Source: Oceanicaulis sp. HLUCCA04
Lineage (GTDB): Bacteria > Pseudomonadota > Alphaproteobacteria > Caulobacterales > Maricaulaceae
Assembly (NCBI GenBank): GCA_001314625.1
Contig: LJSH01000006.1
Coordinates: 1-64,000, forward strand
DNA: 64,000 bases
Direction of reading: 5' to 3'
The position numbers and the translations under genes are program-made. The notes below the pieces were generated by a model, which saw nothing but the letters and a program-made list of their open reading frames with translations, ran no database searches and had not been told where the DNA came from. Shown piece after piece: positions 26,744 to 36,497 of this stretch (the stretch's first letter is position 1; each line of letters starts with the position of its first letter).

Positions 26744-28216
26744 TCAGCTCTCGTAGAAATCGCGCACCAGCCGGTCTAGCACCCGTACGCCATAACCTGT
26801 GCCGAAAGCAGGAAGGCGCGGATCCTTCGAGCCGGCATACATGGCCGTACCCGCAATATCCATATGCACCCACGGCTTGCCGTTGACAAAACGCTGCAGG
26901 AATACCGCGCCGGCAATCGAGCCGGCATTGCGGCCCTGACCGAGATTTTTCATATCGGCAATATCGCTGTCGATATGGCGGTCATATTCCGGCCCGATGG
27001 GCAGGCGCCACACGCCCTCATCAGAGGCCTTGCCGGCCGCGAAAAGCCGGTCGGCCAGCTTGTCGTCATTGGAGAAGATGGCGGCATGTTCGTGCCCGAG
27101 TGCAATGAGTACCGCGCCGGTCAGCGTCGCCAGATCAATGATAAAGGCCGGGTCGAAGCGCTCTTGCGTGTACCAGAGCGCATCGGCCAGGACCAGGCGG
27201 CCTTCTGCGTCGGTGTTGAGGATTTCGATGGTCTGGCCGGACATCGAGGTGACGACATCGCCAGGACGCTGGGCATTGCCGTCGGGCATGTTTTCCACCA
27301 ACGCGACAACGCCGACCACATTGGCCTTCGCCTTGCGGCCCGCGAGCGCGCGCATCAGGCCGACAACGGCGGCCGAGCCGCCCATATCGCCCTTCATTTC
27401 TTCCATACCCGGTCCGGGCTTCAGCGAGATGCCGCCGGTATCAAAGGTCAGACCCTTGCCGACAAAGGCCAGCGGCTTGTCGCCATCCTTGCCGCCATTC
27501 CAGCGCATGATGACCAGCTTGGCTTCGCGGGCAGAGCCCTGGCTGACGCCCAGAAGCGAACCCATGCCCAGCTTCTTCATCTGCGATTCGCCAAGCACCT
27601 CGATCTCGAGGCCTTCTTTTTCCAGCTTGGCTATGCGCTTGGCATACTCTTCCGGGTAGAGAATGTTGGGCGGCTCCATCACGAAGTCGCGCGCCAGCTT
27701 CACGCCTTCGGCGACAGCTTCCCAGCTCTTCCAGGCCTTTTTGGCAGCCTTGTCGTCTGCCGCCACAATCTCGACGGTGGTCAGGGACGGTTTCTTGTCG
27801 GCTTTCAGCTTGGTGCGGTACTGATCAAAGCGGTAGGCGGCCATGGTCGCTCCCAGCGCCGCGCGCGAAGCCAGTTCGCCGTCTTCCGCATCGATATGAA
27901 CCGACAGGGTGTGCGTGCCGCCCATGAGCAGCTGCTTGACCGTGCTGGCCAGAGCTTTTTCATAGACATTTCCGTCCGCTGCCTTCTTGGCGCCCAGTCC
28001 GAACAGAACGATCCTTGACGCCTTGCTTCCTGACGGCGCGGCAATTTCCAGCACCTGACCTGCTTCGCCGGTAAACCGCGACGCCTTGATCGCCCGCGTC
28101 AGCGCGCCGCCCGTGGCTTCCTCCAGCGCCTTTGCCGATACTGACAGGCTGGCTTTCTCGTAAACGGCCACGGCAAGCGCATCACCGGACGGTTTCGAGG
28201 CGAACTTGATATGCAT
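26744..28216 (-). CDS. pepA: Leucyl aminopeptidase (M17)
   Basis: The 490-residue protein has an N-terminal macro-like domain and a C-terminal catalytic domain with the signature NTDAEGRL (334-341) and the metal-binding segment KGLTFDTGGISLKPG. It releases N-terminal amino acids from peptides using two metal ions; family members in E. coli also bind DNA at recombination sites. It is divergent from lptF (176 bases between starts), the usual alphaproteobacterial arrangement. Confidence 0.95.
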   Translation of the reverse strand: MHIKFASKPSGDALAVAVYEKASLSVSAKALEEATGGALTRAIKASRFTGEAGQVLEIAAPSGSKASRIVLFGLGAKKAADGNVYEKALASTVKQLLMGGTHTLSVHIDAEDGELASRAALGATMAAYRFDQYRTKLKADKKPSLTTVEIVAADDKAAKKAWKSWEAVAEGVKLARDFVMEPPNILYPEEYAKRIAKLEKEGLEIEVLGESQMKKLGMGSLLGVSQGSAREAKLVIMRWNGGKDGDKPLAFVGKGLTFDTGGISLKPGPGMEEMKGDMGGSAAVVGLMRALAGRKAKANVVGVVALVENMPDGNAQRPGDVVTSMSGQTIEILNTDAEGRLVLADALWYTQERFDPAFIIDLATLTGAVLIALGHEHAAIFSNDDKLADRLFAAGKASDEGVWRLPIGPEYDRHIDSDIADMKNLGQGRNAGSIAGAVFLQRFVNGKPWVHMDIAGTAMYAGSKDPRLPAFGTGYGVRVLDRLVRDFYES

Positions 28217-28392
28217 GGAATTCCTTTCTTGCAGACGGATCGCGCAGCTAGTGGGCAGTACGCACCGGACACCCGATACAGTATTAGCCGCCGCACTGCG
28301 GGAATATGGCTGGACTTAGTGGTATCCGATCTGAAGCCGGGGTAGAAGTCTGTCGACACACCAAAGACCGCAAGGGGCGGGCCTGCTTTTCC

Positions 28393-29514
28393 ATGAAACT
28401 GTTTCAGCGCTATGCCTTCCGGCAGGCATTATTGCCATTCCTGACAACGCTTGCCGCATTGACGGGGCTGGCGATTCTCACCCAGTCGCTCTCCAACCTC
28501 AATCTCGTTGCGGATCGCGGCGAGACCTTGCTGGTCTTTTTGTGGGTCACTGTTCTGGCCGTGCCCCAGATTGTTGCCCTCTTGCTGCCGATAGCGGTGT
28601 TTATCGCCTGCGCAGTCGCGCTGAACCGGATGATGAGCGAGTCCGAGCTGACGGTGGCTGCCGCGGCAGGCCTGAGCCGCCGTGAGCGGCTTTCGCCGTT
28701 CCTGCGTGTCGCGGTGTACGCGACCCTGATCAATCTGGCGGTCAATCTTTTCGTTCAGCCAACCGCCTATCGCGAGATGCGTGAGGCCATTTATGAAGTG
28801 CGCACAGATATCGCCGCCAGCGTGATGCGGCCGGGCGAATTCGTGAGCATGGGCGCTGATGTGACGTTCTACGCACGCGCGCTGGGTGATGGCGGCACCA
28901 TGACCGACGTGTTTATCGAGGACGGCCGGGGACAATCCAGCACCGCCTACTCTGCACGCCACGGTCAGATCATCCGCGCCGGCCGCGGGCCTGTGATGCA
29001 GCTGCGCGACGGCGTGGTTTCCCAAATCGACGAGTCAGGCACGCTGTCGAGCCTGACCTTTGACAGCTATGAGTTTGACCTCACGGCCTTTATCGACCCG
29101 ACCGACGCCTTCTTTTTCAAGGAAAGCGACCGCTATCTGCCTGAACTGTTCAATCCCAGCCCCGGCGATGTGGCCCGGGCACGCGGCCGCGCCAACCTCT
29201 TGTCGGAAGGCCATTACCGCCTGTCAGCACCCCTATATAATCTTGCCTTCGCCATGATCGCTCTTGCGGCATTCATGAGCGGGCCGCCACGGCGGACCGG
29301 CTATGCCCGTGCGGTAGCACTGGCCGGTGCCTGTGCCCTGCTGGTCCGGCTGATCGGGTTTGCCGTGCAGGCGGGCACCGCCAGTTCGCCGGAACTGAAC
29401 TGGCTTCAATATGGCATCCCGCTGGCAGGCATTGCCGGCGCCTACATCGTGATCCACCGGCCGGCCCGCTTCGCCGCACGCCGCCTGTCGCCTCACGCAG
29501 CAGGGAGCGCCTGA
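28393..29514 (+). CDS. lptF: LPS export ABC transporter permease LptF
   Basis: The 373-residue protein has three membrane helices at each end (first starting about 15; last three after about 300) around a periplasmic beta-jellyroll domain (about 130-290), the LptF/LptG layout. SESELTVAAAAGLSRRE (about 82-98) is the cytoplasmic coupling helix contacting LptB. LptF and LptG with LptB pull lipopolysaccharide from the inner membrane. ATG 28393 was chosen because the upstream frame lacks a ribosome site and family similarity starts here. It overlaps lptG by one base (TGATG). Confidence 0.93.
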   Translation: MKLFQRYAFRQALLPFLTTLAALTGLAILTQSLSNLNLVADRGETLLVFLWVTVLAVPQIVALLLPIAVFIACAVALNRMMSESELTVAAAAGLSRRERLSPFLRVAVYATLINLAVNLFVQPTAYREMREAIYEVRTDIAASVMRPGEFVSMGADVTFYARALGDGGTMTDVFIEDGRGQSSTAYSARHGQIIRAGRGPVMQLRDGVVSQIDESGTLSSLTFDSYEFDLTAFIDPTDAFFFKESDRYLPELFNPSPGDVARARGRANLLSEGHYRLSAPLYNLAFAMIALAAFMSGPPRRTGYARAVALAGACALLVRLIGFAVQAGTASSPELNWLQYGIPLAGIAGAYIVIHRPARFAARRLSPHAAGSA

Positions 29515-30608
29515 TGCGAGTTCTGACCCGCTATCTGCTCTGGCAGACCTTCACCGGAATTCTCGGCGCGGCGGTCATCGTTATAGCGGTAATCCTGCTG
29601 ATTGATTTTGTCGAAACATCCCGCGACATCGCAACGCGTGTCGACATCTCACCCGCAGACACTGCCCTGTTCAGCCTTCTCAAGCTGCCGCTGCTGATTC
29701 AGGATACCCTGCCCTTCATTATCCTGTTCGGGGTGTTGTGGACGTTTTTCCGGCTGAACCGGCGCAGCGAGCTTATCGTGATGCGCGCTTCCGGCGTGTC
29801 CGTCTGGCGCATCATGGCGCCCGCGGTGGCGCTGGCCTTGGCTGTGGGGCTGGCCGGAAGCGTTCTGCTCAATCCGCTGGGTGCTGCAACCAATGCGCAT
29901 TTTGAGGCACGCAGGTCGGCCCTGTTCGAGAACCGGCCTGTGGAAGAAGTCAGCGGCGCGCGGGTCTGGCTGCGTGAGGTCAGCGACGACCAGGTCGTCA
30001 TCATTGCCGCGCGCGGCATTGACGATGCGCGTCTGGTCGATCCGGTATTCCGCTTTTACAGCCTGCAAGGCGCAAACGATGACAGACCGGTTCTGGAACA
30101 ACAGATCGAGGCCGGTCAGGCGCGCCTTTCCGGCGGGTTCTGGCAGCTCAACGACGCGGTTGAATACCGCCCCGAAACCGGCGCTGCCTCACTTGGCGAC
30201 GTTTCGCTCCCCACCCGCACCGGACCTGAAGCCCTGTTCGAGCGCACACGCTCCACACAAGGCGTGTCGTTCTGGCGATTGCCCGAAGTCATCGTTTCAG
30301 CGCGTGAAGCAGGGCTGTCGACACGCGCCTATGAGATCCGCTGGCAATCTTTGCTGGCGCAGCCGCTATTGCTGGCGGCCGCAGCTCTGATGGCCATTGC
30401 GGCAACCTTGCGTCTGTCGCGGCTGGGCGGAGCGGCCGGATTTGCACTGGCTGGCGGGCTGGGCGGATTCCTGCTTTATTTCCTTCAACGCATGCTGTCC
30501 GGGCTCGGGTCGGCAGGCAATCTCGACACGGTTAGCGCGGCGTGGTCAGCACCGGCCCTGTTCGCGCTTGCTGCGCTATTGTATATCGCCGTGACAGAGG
30601 ACGGCTGA
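29514..30608 (+). CDS. lptG: LPS export ABC transporter permease LptG
   Basis: The 364-residue protein has the same plan as LptF: helices at about 13-32, 60-77 and 97-118, a periplasmic domain, then three C-terminal helices. RRSELIVMRASGVSVWRI (about 83-100) is the coupling helix typical of LptG. It starts in the lptF stop codon. In many alphaproteobacteria lptD follows, but here surA comes next after an 85-base gap. Confidence 0.93.
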   Translation: MRVLTRYLLWQTFTGILGAAVIVIAVILLIDFVETSRDIATRVDISPADTALFSLLKLPLLIQDTLPFIILFGVLWTFFRLNRRSELIVMRASGVSVWRIMAPAVALALAVGLAGSVLLNPLGAATNAHFEARRSALFENRPVEEVSGARVWLREVSDDQVVIIAARGIDDARLVDPVFRFYSLQGANDDRPVLEQQIEAGQARLSGGFWQLNDAVEYRPETGAASLGDVSLPTRTGPEALFERTRSTQGVSFWRLPEVIVSAREAGLSTRAYEIRWQSLLAQPLLLAAAALMAIAATLRLSRLGGAAGFALAGGLGGFLLYFLQRMLSGLGSAGNLDTVSAAWSAPALFALAALLYIAVTEDG

Positions 30609-30693
30609 AAGCTGTCATGCGTCCTGTCCACATGATTGCCTCAAAGCTCGTGATCAGTATGGTCTGTGGGCAGACAACCGGGAACCGACACCT

Positions 30694-31947
30694 ATGCCGA
30701 TTTCGTCACTGAAGCGTCTGGCGTTGTGCCTCACAGCACCCTTCTGCCTGATGCTCGTGCCTGACGCACACGCCCAGCAGGTTGAAGGCATAGCCGCTAT
30801 CGTCAACGACGAACCCATCACCACCTATGAGGTGCGTGACCGGATGCGCTTCATCCTCACCACGTCGGGTATCCAGCCCAATGAGGAGGTGCTGGCTCAG
30901 GTGCAGGAACAGGCTTTGCGGTCCCTGGTGGAAGAATCCCTGCAATTGCAGACCGCCGCGGAATTTGAAGTTCCGATCACCGAGGAAGAGGTCGACGACG
31001 CGATCGCTGATATCGCTGCGCGCAATGGCGTCACCGTCGCCGAGATCCAGGCCGATCTGGAGAGTGCCGGGGCCAGTATCGACACGATGCGCCAGCAACT
31101 TCGCGCCGAAATTGCCTGGTCTTATCTGGTCAGCGGGCGCTATCGCAGCCGCGTAAGGGTATCAGACGCCCAGATCGAACGCGCGCTGGAACGCTTGCTC
31201 GAGAGCGCCTCGCAGACCCAGCACCGGGTGGCCGAAATCATGGTGAACCTGCCCGCAAGCGGCGGCGAATCAGAGGCGGAAGAGCGCATCGCGGCCATCT
31301 ATGGCGCGCTTGAGCGCGGTGCCCCGTTCCATGCCGTTGCCCAGCAAATGTCCGACGCTCCCACCGCTGCTTCGGGCGGTGATGCCGGCTGGCTGAGCTC
31401 CGACCAGTTGCGCCCGCAAGTAGCCCAGGTTGTCCAGCAAATGCCTGTCGGCAGTATTTCCAATCCGATCCGGGTGCCCGGCGGCTTCATGATCGTGGCC
31501 CTGGCCGACCAGCGCGAAGGACAGGTCATTGAGCAATTCACCCTGCAACAGGTGACGCTGGTGAACTCGCAGATCAATCCTGAAAGCCGCGCAGCCCTCG
31601 AACAGGCCGCCAGCGGGGTGGATGGCTGCTCCGATGTGGCGGGAGATTTTTCGTCGGTTCCACGCGCGATTGTCACTGACCTTGGCACGGTAGGCGCGAA
31701 CGCACTGGTGCCGCAGATTCGCTCCGCTCTCTCCGGTCTCGATAATGGCCAGGCCAGCGATGTTCTGGAAACAGGCGCAGGCCTTCAGGTATTCATCCTG
31801 TGTGAACGCAACCTTGGCGGCCCTGGCGTTCCTCAGGCCGACGAGATCGAGAACCAGATCATCAACCAGCAGCTTTCGCTTCTGGCGCGCCGCTGGCTGC
31901 GCGATCTGCGCAATGGCGCGACGGTGGAGATGGTTGGCGATTTCTGA
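30694..31947 (+). CDS. surA: SurA-like periplasmic peptidyl-prolyl isomerase and chaperone
   Basis: The 417-residue protein has a signal peptide (1-27, ending DAHA) and a SurA N-terminal domain (VEGIAAIVNDEPITTYEVRD, then SLVEESLQLQTA). One parvulin-type domain follows (about 172-272; HRVAEIMVNLP through GWLSSDQLRP to PVGSISNPIRVPGGF). E. coli SurA has two parvulin domains; the second half here has weaker similarity and may be degenerate. SurA escorts outer-membrane proteins such as LptD to the Bam complex. Its stop overlaps pdxA by one base. Confidence 0.87.
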   Translation: MPISSLKRLALCLTAPFCLMLVPDAHAQQVEGIAAIVNDEPITTYEVRDRMRFILTTSGIQPNEEVLAQVQEQALRSLVEESLQLQTAAEFEVPITEEEVDDAIADIAARNGVTVAEIQADLESAGASIDTMRQQLRAEIAWSYLVSGRYRSRVRVSDAQIERALERLLESASQTQHRVAEIMVNLPASGGESEAEERIAAIYGALERGAPFHAVAQQMSDAPTAASGGDAGWLSSDQLRPQVAQVVQQMPVGSISNPIRVPGGFMIVALADQREGQVIEQFTLQQVTLVNSQINPESRAALEQAASGVDGCSDVAGDFSSVPRAIVTDLGTVGANALVPQIRSALSGLDNGQASDVLETGAGLQVFILCERNLGGPGVPQADEIENQIINQQLSLLARRWLRDLRNGATVEMVGDF

Positions 31948-32930
31948 TGTCAACGGCGCACGCGCCCCTGATCATCACGCTGGGCGATCCTGAAGGCATC
32001 GGCCCGGAAATCACGCTGAAAGCCTGGCATGCCCTGCACGCCACCGGACCGGCCTTTGCCGTGGCGGGCGGCTTTGACATTTTTGCCGGCCTGGCTGCGG
32101 CGCTCGGATTGCCGCCACCTGTCCAGGTCTCCTCCTGCGCCGATGCGCCCCGTGTGTTTTCGCGCGGCCTCCCGGTTCTGCCTGACACGCCCGGCATCCG
32201 CGCCGTAGCTTCGATAGAGGACGCCGTGGCACGTACGCGGACCGGCGAAGCGTCGGGTCTGGTGACGAACCCGATCGCCAAGTCAGCCCTGTACGGGCAG
32301 GGCTTCGCCTTCCCCGGCCATACCGAATTCCTCGCACACCTGACATCTGACATGTCTATGGCGGGTGAGCGCGGCCCCGTAATGATGCTGGCCAACACGC
32401 AACTGAAAACCGTTCTGGTGACGATCCATCAGCCCTTGCGTGACGCGATTTCGTCGCTGACGTCCGAGGCCGTCATACATACGGCGGGCATTGCCTTTGA
32501 GGCCCTGAAACGCGATTTCGCGATCGGCTCGCCGCGGCTGGCACTTGCAGGGCTGAACCCTCACGCCGGAGAAGAGGGCAGCATGGGACGCGAGGAGATC
32601 GACATCCTCGCGCCGGCACTCAAAACCCTGCGCGCCAAAGGCATCGCCATTTCAGGCCCGATGCCGCCTGACACGATGTTCCATGCCGAGGCGCGCGCGC
32701 ATTATGACGCCGCGATCTGCCTGTATCACGATCAGGGGCTAATCCCCGTCAAAACGCTCGATTTTCATGGCGGAGTTAACGTCACGCTGGGCCTGCCCAT
32801 CGTCCGGACGTCGCCGGATCACGGCACGGCAAAAGACATTGCAGGCAAAGGGATCGCCCGACCTGACAGCCTGATCGCTGCCATCCGGCTTGCCAGTGAC
32901 ATCGCCGCCAACAGACAGCTGGCCCCATGA
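31947..32930 (+). CDS. pdxA: 4-hydroxythreonine-4-phosphate dehydrogenase
   Basis: The 327-residue enzyme oxidises 4-phosphohydroxy-L-threonine in vitamin B6 synthesis. Family blocks are GDPEGIGPEITLKA (12-25), FPGHTEFLAHLT with a metal histidine, GLNPHAGEEGSMGREE, and YHDQGLIPVKTLDF with another metal ligand. It sits in the common surA-pdxA-rsmA run and overlaps both neighbours (TGATG upstream, ATGA downstream). Confidence 0.96.
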   Translation: MSTAHAPLIITLGDPEGIGPEITLKAWHALHATGPAFAVAGGFDIFAGLAAALGLPPPVQVSSCADAPRVFSRGLPVLPDTPGIRAVASIEDAVARTRTGEASGLVTNPIAKSALYGQGFAFPGHTEFLAHLTSDMSMAGERGPVMMLANTQLKTVLVTIHQPLRDAISSLTSEAVIHTAGIAFEALKRDFAIGSPRLALAGLNPHAGEEGSMGREEIDILAPALKTLRAKGIAISGPMPPDTMFHAEARAHYDAAICLYHDQGLIPVKTLDFHGGVNVTLGLPIVRTSPDHGTAKDIAGKGIARPDSLIAAIRLASDIAANRQLAP

Positions 32931-33787
32931 CCGCCCAGGCCCTGCCACCCTTGCGCGAGGTTATCGCAGCCCACGGCCTTGCCGCCGACAAGCGGCTTGG
33001 CCAGCACTTCCTGCTCGACCTGAACCTGACAGCCAAGATCGCCCGCCTGTGCGGAGACCTGCCGGGCAGCGTGGCGATAGAGGTGGGACCGGGTCCGGGT
33101 GGCCTGACGCGCGCCCTTCTGGCTGAGGGCGCGTCGCGCGTTGTCGCCATCGAGAAAGATCCGCGCTTTGCGCCCGCACTTGCAGAAATCAATGATGCGT
33201 TTGATGGCCGGCTCAGCATCATTGAGGCGGACGCGCTGAAAATAGGCCGCGAGGCGCTGGGCATCGAAGCCGGAGCACGCGCCGTCATCGCGGCCAACCT
33301 GCCTTATAATGTCGGCACGGCCCTTTATACCGGCTGGCTGGAGGCAGAACCTGTGTGGTGGTCGCGCGCTGTGCTGATGTTCCAGAAAGAGGTGGCAGAG
33401 CGCATCGTGGCGCGCACCGGCGAAAATGCCTATGGACGGCTCGCCATCCTGACCGCGGCGCGGGCAAAGGCAAGATATGCCTTTACCCTGCCCGCCCGCG
33501 CCTTCACCCCGCCGCCAAAAGTCGATAGCGCTGTTGTTGTGATCGACCCCCTGCCGGACGCGCAGCGATTTGGCGATGTCGAAGCGCTATCTGCCATAAC
33601 GGCCAGCGCATTCGGCCAGCGGCGCAAGACTTTACGCAAATCGCTCGCCCAAGCTGCTTCGCAAACGCGTGCGAGCGCAGAGGAATTGCTGGCAAGTTGC
33701 GGTATTGATCCGGGGGCGCGTGCCGAGACGATCGCACCGGACGGCTTCATGGCGCTGGCCAAAGCATGGCGGGCCGCACGGAGCTGA
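32927..33787 (+). CDS. rsmA: 16S rRNA dimethyladenosine transferase RsmA (KsgA)
   Basis: The 286-residue enzyme dimethylates A1518 and A1519 of 16S rRNA (E. coli numbering). The SAM site is VGPGPGGLTRALL and the catalytic motif is NLPYNVGT. The start RLGQHFLLD block is standard. It is the last gene of the lptFG-surA-pdxA-rsmA run, and a strong stem-loop covers its stop codon. Confidence 0.97.
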   Translation: MTAQALPPLREVIAAHGLAADKRLGQHFLLDLNLTAKIARLCGDLPGSVAIEVGPGPGGLTRALLAEGASRVVAIEKDPRFAPALAEINDAFDGRLSIIEADALKIGREALGIEAGARAVIAANLPYNVGTALYTGWLEAEPVWWSRAVLMFQKEVAERIVARTGENAYGRLAILTAARAKARYAFTLPARAFTPPPKVDSAVVVIDPLPDAQRFGDVEALSAITASAFGQRRKTLRKSLAQAASQTRASAEELLASCGIDPGARAETIAPDGFMALAKAWRAARS

Positions 33788-33804
33788 TCTCCGCACGGCC
33801 CGCC
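33768..33804. other. Long GC-rich stem-loop across the rsmA stop codon
   Basis: GGCGGGCCGCACGGAG (33768-33783) faces CTCCGCACGGCCCGCC (33789-33804) with two mismatches and a short loop. It lies between convergent rsmA and the S9 peptidase gene. No T tract follows, so it may protect mRNA ends or slow polymerase rather than terminate on its own. Confidence 0.6.
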
Positions 33805-33827
33805 CTTACATGCATCCCGGCAAGGCT

Positions 33828-35762
33828 CTACTCGCCGTCACCCGACAGATAGGTGTCAAGGAAATCCACATAGGCATTCGACGCCGTAATGCGGTTTTCG
33901 CGGCGCAGGAACCCATGCCCCTCATCAGGGAAGATCACGTACTCGACGGTTGCGCCGTTGGCGCGCGCCGCCTCAACCAGCTCATCACTTTCCACCTGCA
34001 GGACACGTGGATCGTTCGCTCCCTGGATCACCAGCATGGGGCGCACGATATTGTCAGCGTGAAAGAGCGGAGAAATGGCACGATGACGCTCCGCATCCGT
34101 CGCCGGATCACCCATCTCGTCGTAGAGCGCTTCGCGGAAGCTTGCCCACCAGGGCGGAATGGATTCCAGCGTGCGAACCCAGTTGGTAACGCCGAAAATA
34201 TTGATTCCGACATCGAACGCTTCCGGGTGGAAGGTCAGCGCAGCCGCCGTGATATAGCCCCCATAGGAGCCGCCGATCACGCCGACAGCATCATCACGTA
34301 CCCAGTCCTGTTCGCGCAGCCAGTCACCTGCCGCCACAATATCGCGCAGGTCTTCCTCGCCATGACGCCGGTCGTCCAGATGGTAGAAGGTCTTTCCGTA
34401 ACCTGATGAGCCACGATTATTGGCCGCGTAGACCGCATAGCCGTGATTGACCAGATGCTGGATCGCGGCCGAGTAGCCTGCCCGGCTCTGCCCGCCCGGC
34501 CCGCCATGGACCCAGACCAGTGCCGGAACCGGATTTTCTCCATCAGCGCCATGAGGCACATAAAGAATGCCGGGAATTTCAAGCCCGTCGAAGCTTTCAA
34601 AGCGTACAATCTGCGCTCCCACCAAGTGGGCTTCATCTATCGCAGGGTTGAGCGCACTGGTGAGCCGGGTCGTCTCGCCGCTTTCCAGATCAGCGGTGTA
34701 GATATCGGCCGGGGAAGTGGACGAGCTGACACCCAGCGCAATCGTCGTCTCATCACGCGAGAAGCGCACGCCGCCAAGATCACCGTCAGGAAGGCCGGAA
34801 AGTTCCACGGCATCGCCGGTCCGGGTGTCCAGCAAGGTGACCGCCGTCCGGCCATCCTCGTTTATCGCATGAACCCGGTAATTGCCTGAGGGTGAATAGC
34901 TCACATACATCACGTCCCAGTCAGCCTCGATCAACGCAGCCCTTTCTGACGTTTCAAGGTCATAGGTCCAAGCCTGATTGAACTCTCCATGCTCATTGGT
35001 GGCATACACCAGCGCAGAGCTGTCAGGTGTGAAGGTGTAGGCGCTGTAGGCGATGTTGCCTTCATGCTCCGTAATGAGCGCCGGCTCGGCATCAGCCTCG
35101 TTCAGATCGGCAAGGAAGATGTCGCTATCAGCGGACGTACGGTTGCGTACCAGCGCCAGATAACGGCCATCAGGGCTGATGGAGCCGGGCTCGAAGGCGG
35201 TTGTGTTCTCGAACACAAGCTCGCGTTCATAGCTGGTGGCATCATAGGCATACAGATCGAATGCCGCAGGATCGCGCTCATTCGTCATCAGCCAGAACTG
35301 GGATCCGTCAGCCGACCAGCCGGCAAAGCTGGCTTTGACGTTCTCGCCTGGCGTGAGGTCTTGCAACGAGCCATCGAGCTCGCGGACATAGACGTGGTTG
35401 AGCTCGTTGCCGCCCTGGTCAGCCGTCACCAGCGCGCGGCCGTCGGCGGGAAACCAGCTGACAGCGAAAGTCGCGTTGGCGTCAGATGAGGTGAGCGCGG
35501 TGCGCTCTCCTGTCGCCGGGTCCAGCGCATAGGCGTTGAACACGCCGGTCTCATCAGAGCTGATGAGCAGATGTCCGGTTTCTGCATTGAAGACATGGCC
35601 AGCGGCGCTGCCCAGCGAATAGCTGGTTGTCGCATAGAAGGCTTCCGCGTCGTAACGCGGCACAGCCTCTGTCTGCGCAATGGCAGCAGCCGGCATAAAC
35701 GCCAGCACCAATGCTGCAACACCTGCGCCGACACCGGCGTGAAGCTCGCTCATAATGTTCAT
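33828..35762 (-). CDS. Secreted S9 (prolyl oligopeptidase family) peptidase
   Basis: The 644-residue protein has a signal peptide (about 10-29, ending AAIA), an N-terminal beta-propeller (about 40-385, repeated SPDGRYLA and TPDSSALVYA type blades) and an alpha/beta-hydrolase domain. The catalytic triad is S499 in GGSYGGY, D584 in GANDPRV and H616 in DEGHGF. It resembles acylaminoacyl- or dipeptidyl-peptidases that trim small peptides, here in the periplasm. It appears to be transcribed alone, convergent with rsmA. Confidence 0.9.
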   Translation of the reverse strand: MNIMSELHAGVGAGVAALVLAFMPAAAIAQTEAVPRYDAEAFYATTSYSLGSAAGHVFNAETGHLLISSDETGVFNAYALDPATGERTALTSSDANATFAVSWFPADGRALVTADQGGNELNHVYVRELDGSLQDLTPGENVKASFAGWSADGSQFWLMTNERDPAAFDLYAYDATSYERELVFENTTAFEPGSISPDGRYLALVRNRTSADSDIFLADLNEADAEPALITEHEGNIAYSAYTFTPDSSALVYATNEHGEFNQAWTYDLETSERAALIEADWDVMYVSYSPSGNYRVHAINEDGRTAVTLLDTRTGDAVELSGLPDGDLGGVRFSRDETTIALGVSSSTSPADIYTADLESGETTRLTSALNPAIDEAHLVGAQIVRFESFDGLEIPGILYVPHGADGENPVPALVWVHGGPGGQSRAGYSAAIQHLVNHGYAVYAANNRGSSGYGKTFYHLDDRRHGEEDLRDIVAAGDWLREQDWVRDDAVGVIGGSYGGYITAAALTFHPEAFDVGINIFGVTNWVRTLESIPPWWASFREALYDEMGDPATDAERHRAISPLFHADNIVRPMLVIQGANDPRVLQVESDELVEAARANGATVEYVIFPDEGHGFLRRENRITASNAYVDFLDTYLSGDGE

Positions 35763-35833
35763 GGGATACCCCTCCAGTCTAGGATTGGAGGAGGTTAGGC
35801 CCTGTCAGGGGCAGCCCGCAAGCTGCGCCAATA

Positions 35834-36493
35834 TTAACCTTCGTCCATCAAGGCGCTGACAAAGCCTTCCAGCCAGGGATGGCGCACGCGGCGCAGCCGC
35901 TCGGCGTGCAAAATCAGCGACAGGCGCTCCAGAGCCTCGGAAAAATCATCATTGAGGATGACATAGTCATACTCGTCCCAGTGCTCGATCTCGGCCTTGG
36001 CGCGCGCCATACGTCCCCGGATCACATCGTCGGAATCCTGGGCCCGTTTGGTCAGCCGGTCGCGCAGGAGGTTCAAAGAAGGCGGCAGGATGAAAACGCG
36101 CACGCAGTCCTGCGGCGCACCGGCGGCCAACGCCCGCCCGCCCTGCCAGTCGACGTCAAACACGACGTCGCGGCCCTCTTCGAGCGCCTCTTCCACGGCG
36201 CGCTTGGGCGTGCCGTAATAATGGCCGAACACGCGGGCGTACTCATAGAACTCGTCATTTTCCGCCTGCCGCTCGAACTCTTTTTCGGTCAGGAAGATAT
36301 AGTCCTGCCCGTCCACCTCGCCGGGGCGGGGCGCCCGTGTGGTCGCTGATACAGACAGCACCAGATCGGGGTTCGACGCGATCAGGCGGCGTGACAGCGT
36401 GGTCTTGCCGGCACCCGACGGGCTGGACAACACCAGCATCAGGCCGCGCCTCTGCCCGCGGAAAACCGGCCCGGAAAGCGATCCAACAGGCAT
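35834..36493 (-). CDS. gmk: Guanylate kinase
   Basis: The 219-residue enzyme phosphorylates GMP to GDP. The P-loop is SPSGAGKTT (24-32), followed by VSATTRAPRPGEVDGQDY, the GMP-binding block. The ATG at 36493 leaves four bases after the yicC stop and gives the usual length plus a short N-terminal extension. It is the last gene of the fabD-to-gmk run. Confidence 0.96.
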   Translation of the reverse strand: MPVGSLSGPVFRGQRRGLMLVLSSPSGAGKTTLSRRLIASNPDLVLSVSATTRAPRPGEVDGQDYIFLTEKEFERQAENDEFYEYARVFGHYYGTPKRAVEEALEEGRDVVFDVDWQGGRALAAGAPQDCVRVFILPPSLNLLRDRLTKRAQDSDDVIRGRMARAKAEIEHWDEYDYVILNDDFSEALERLSLILHAERLRRVRHPWLEGFVSALMDEG

Positions 36494-36497
36494 GCAC

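Noticed and set aside
33768-33804. Stem-loop as a Rho-independent terminator for rsmA
   Set aside because: The stem is strong but no T tract follows on either strand, so it is listed only as a stem-loop.
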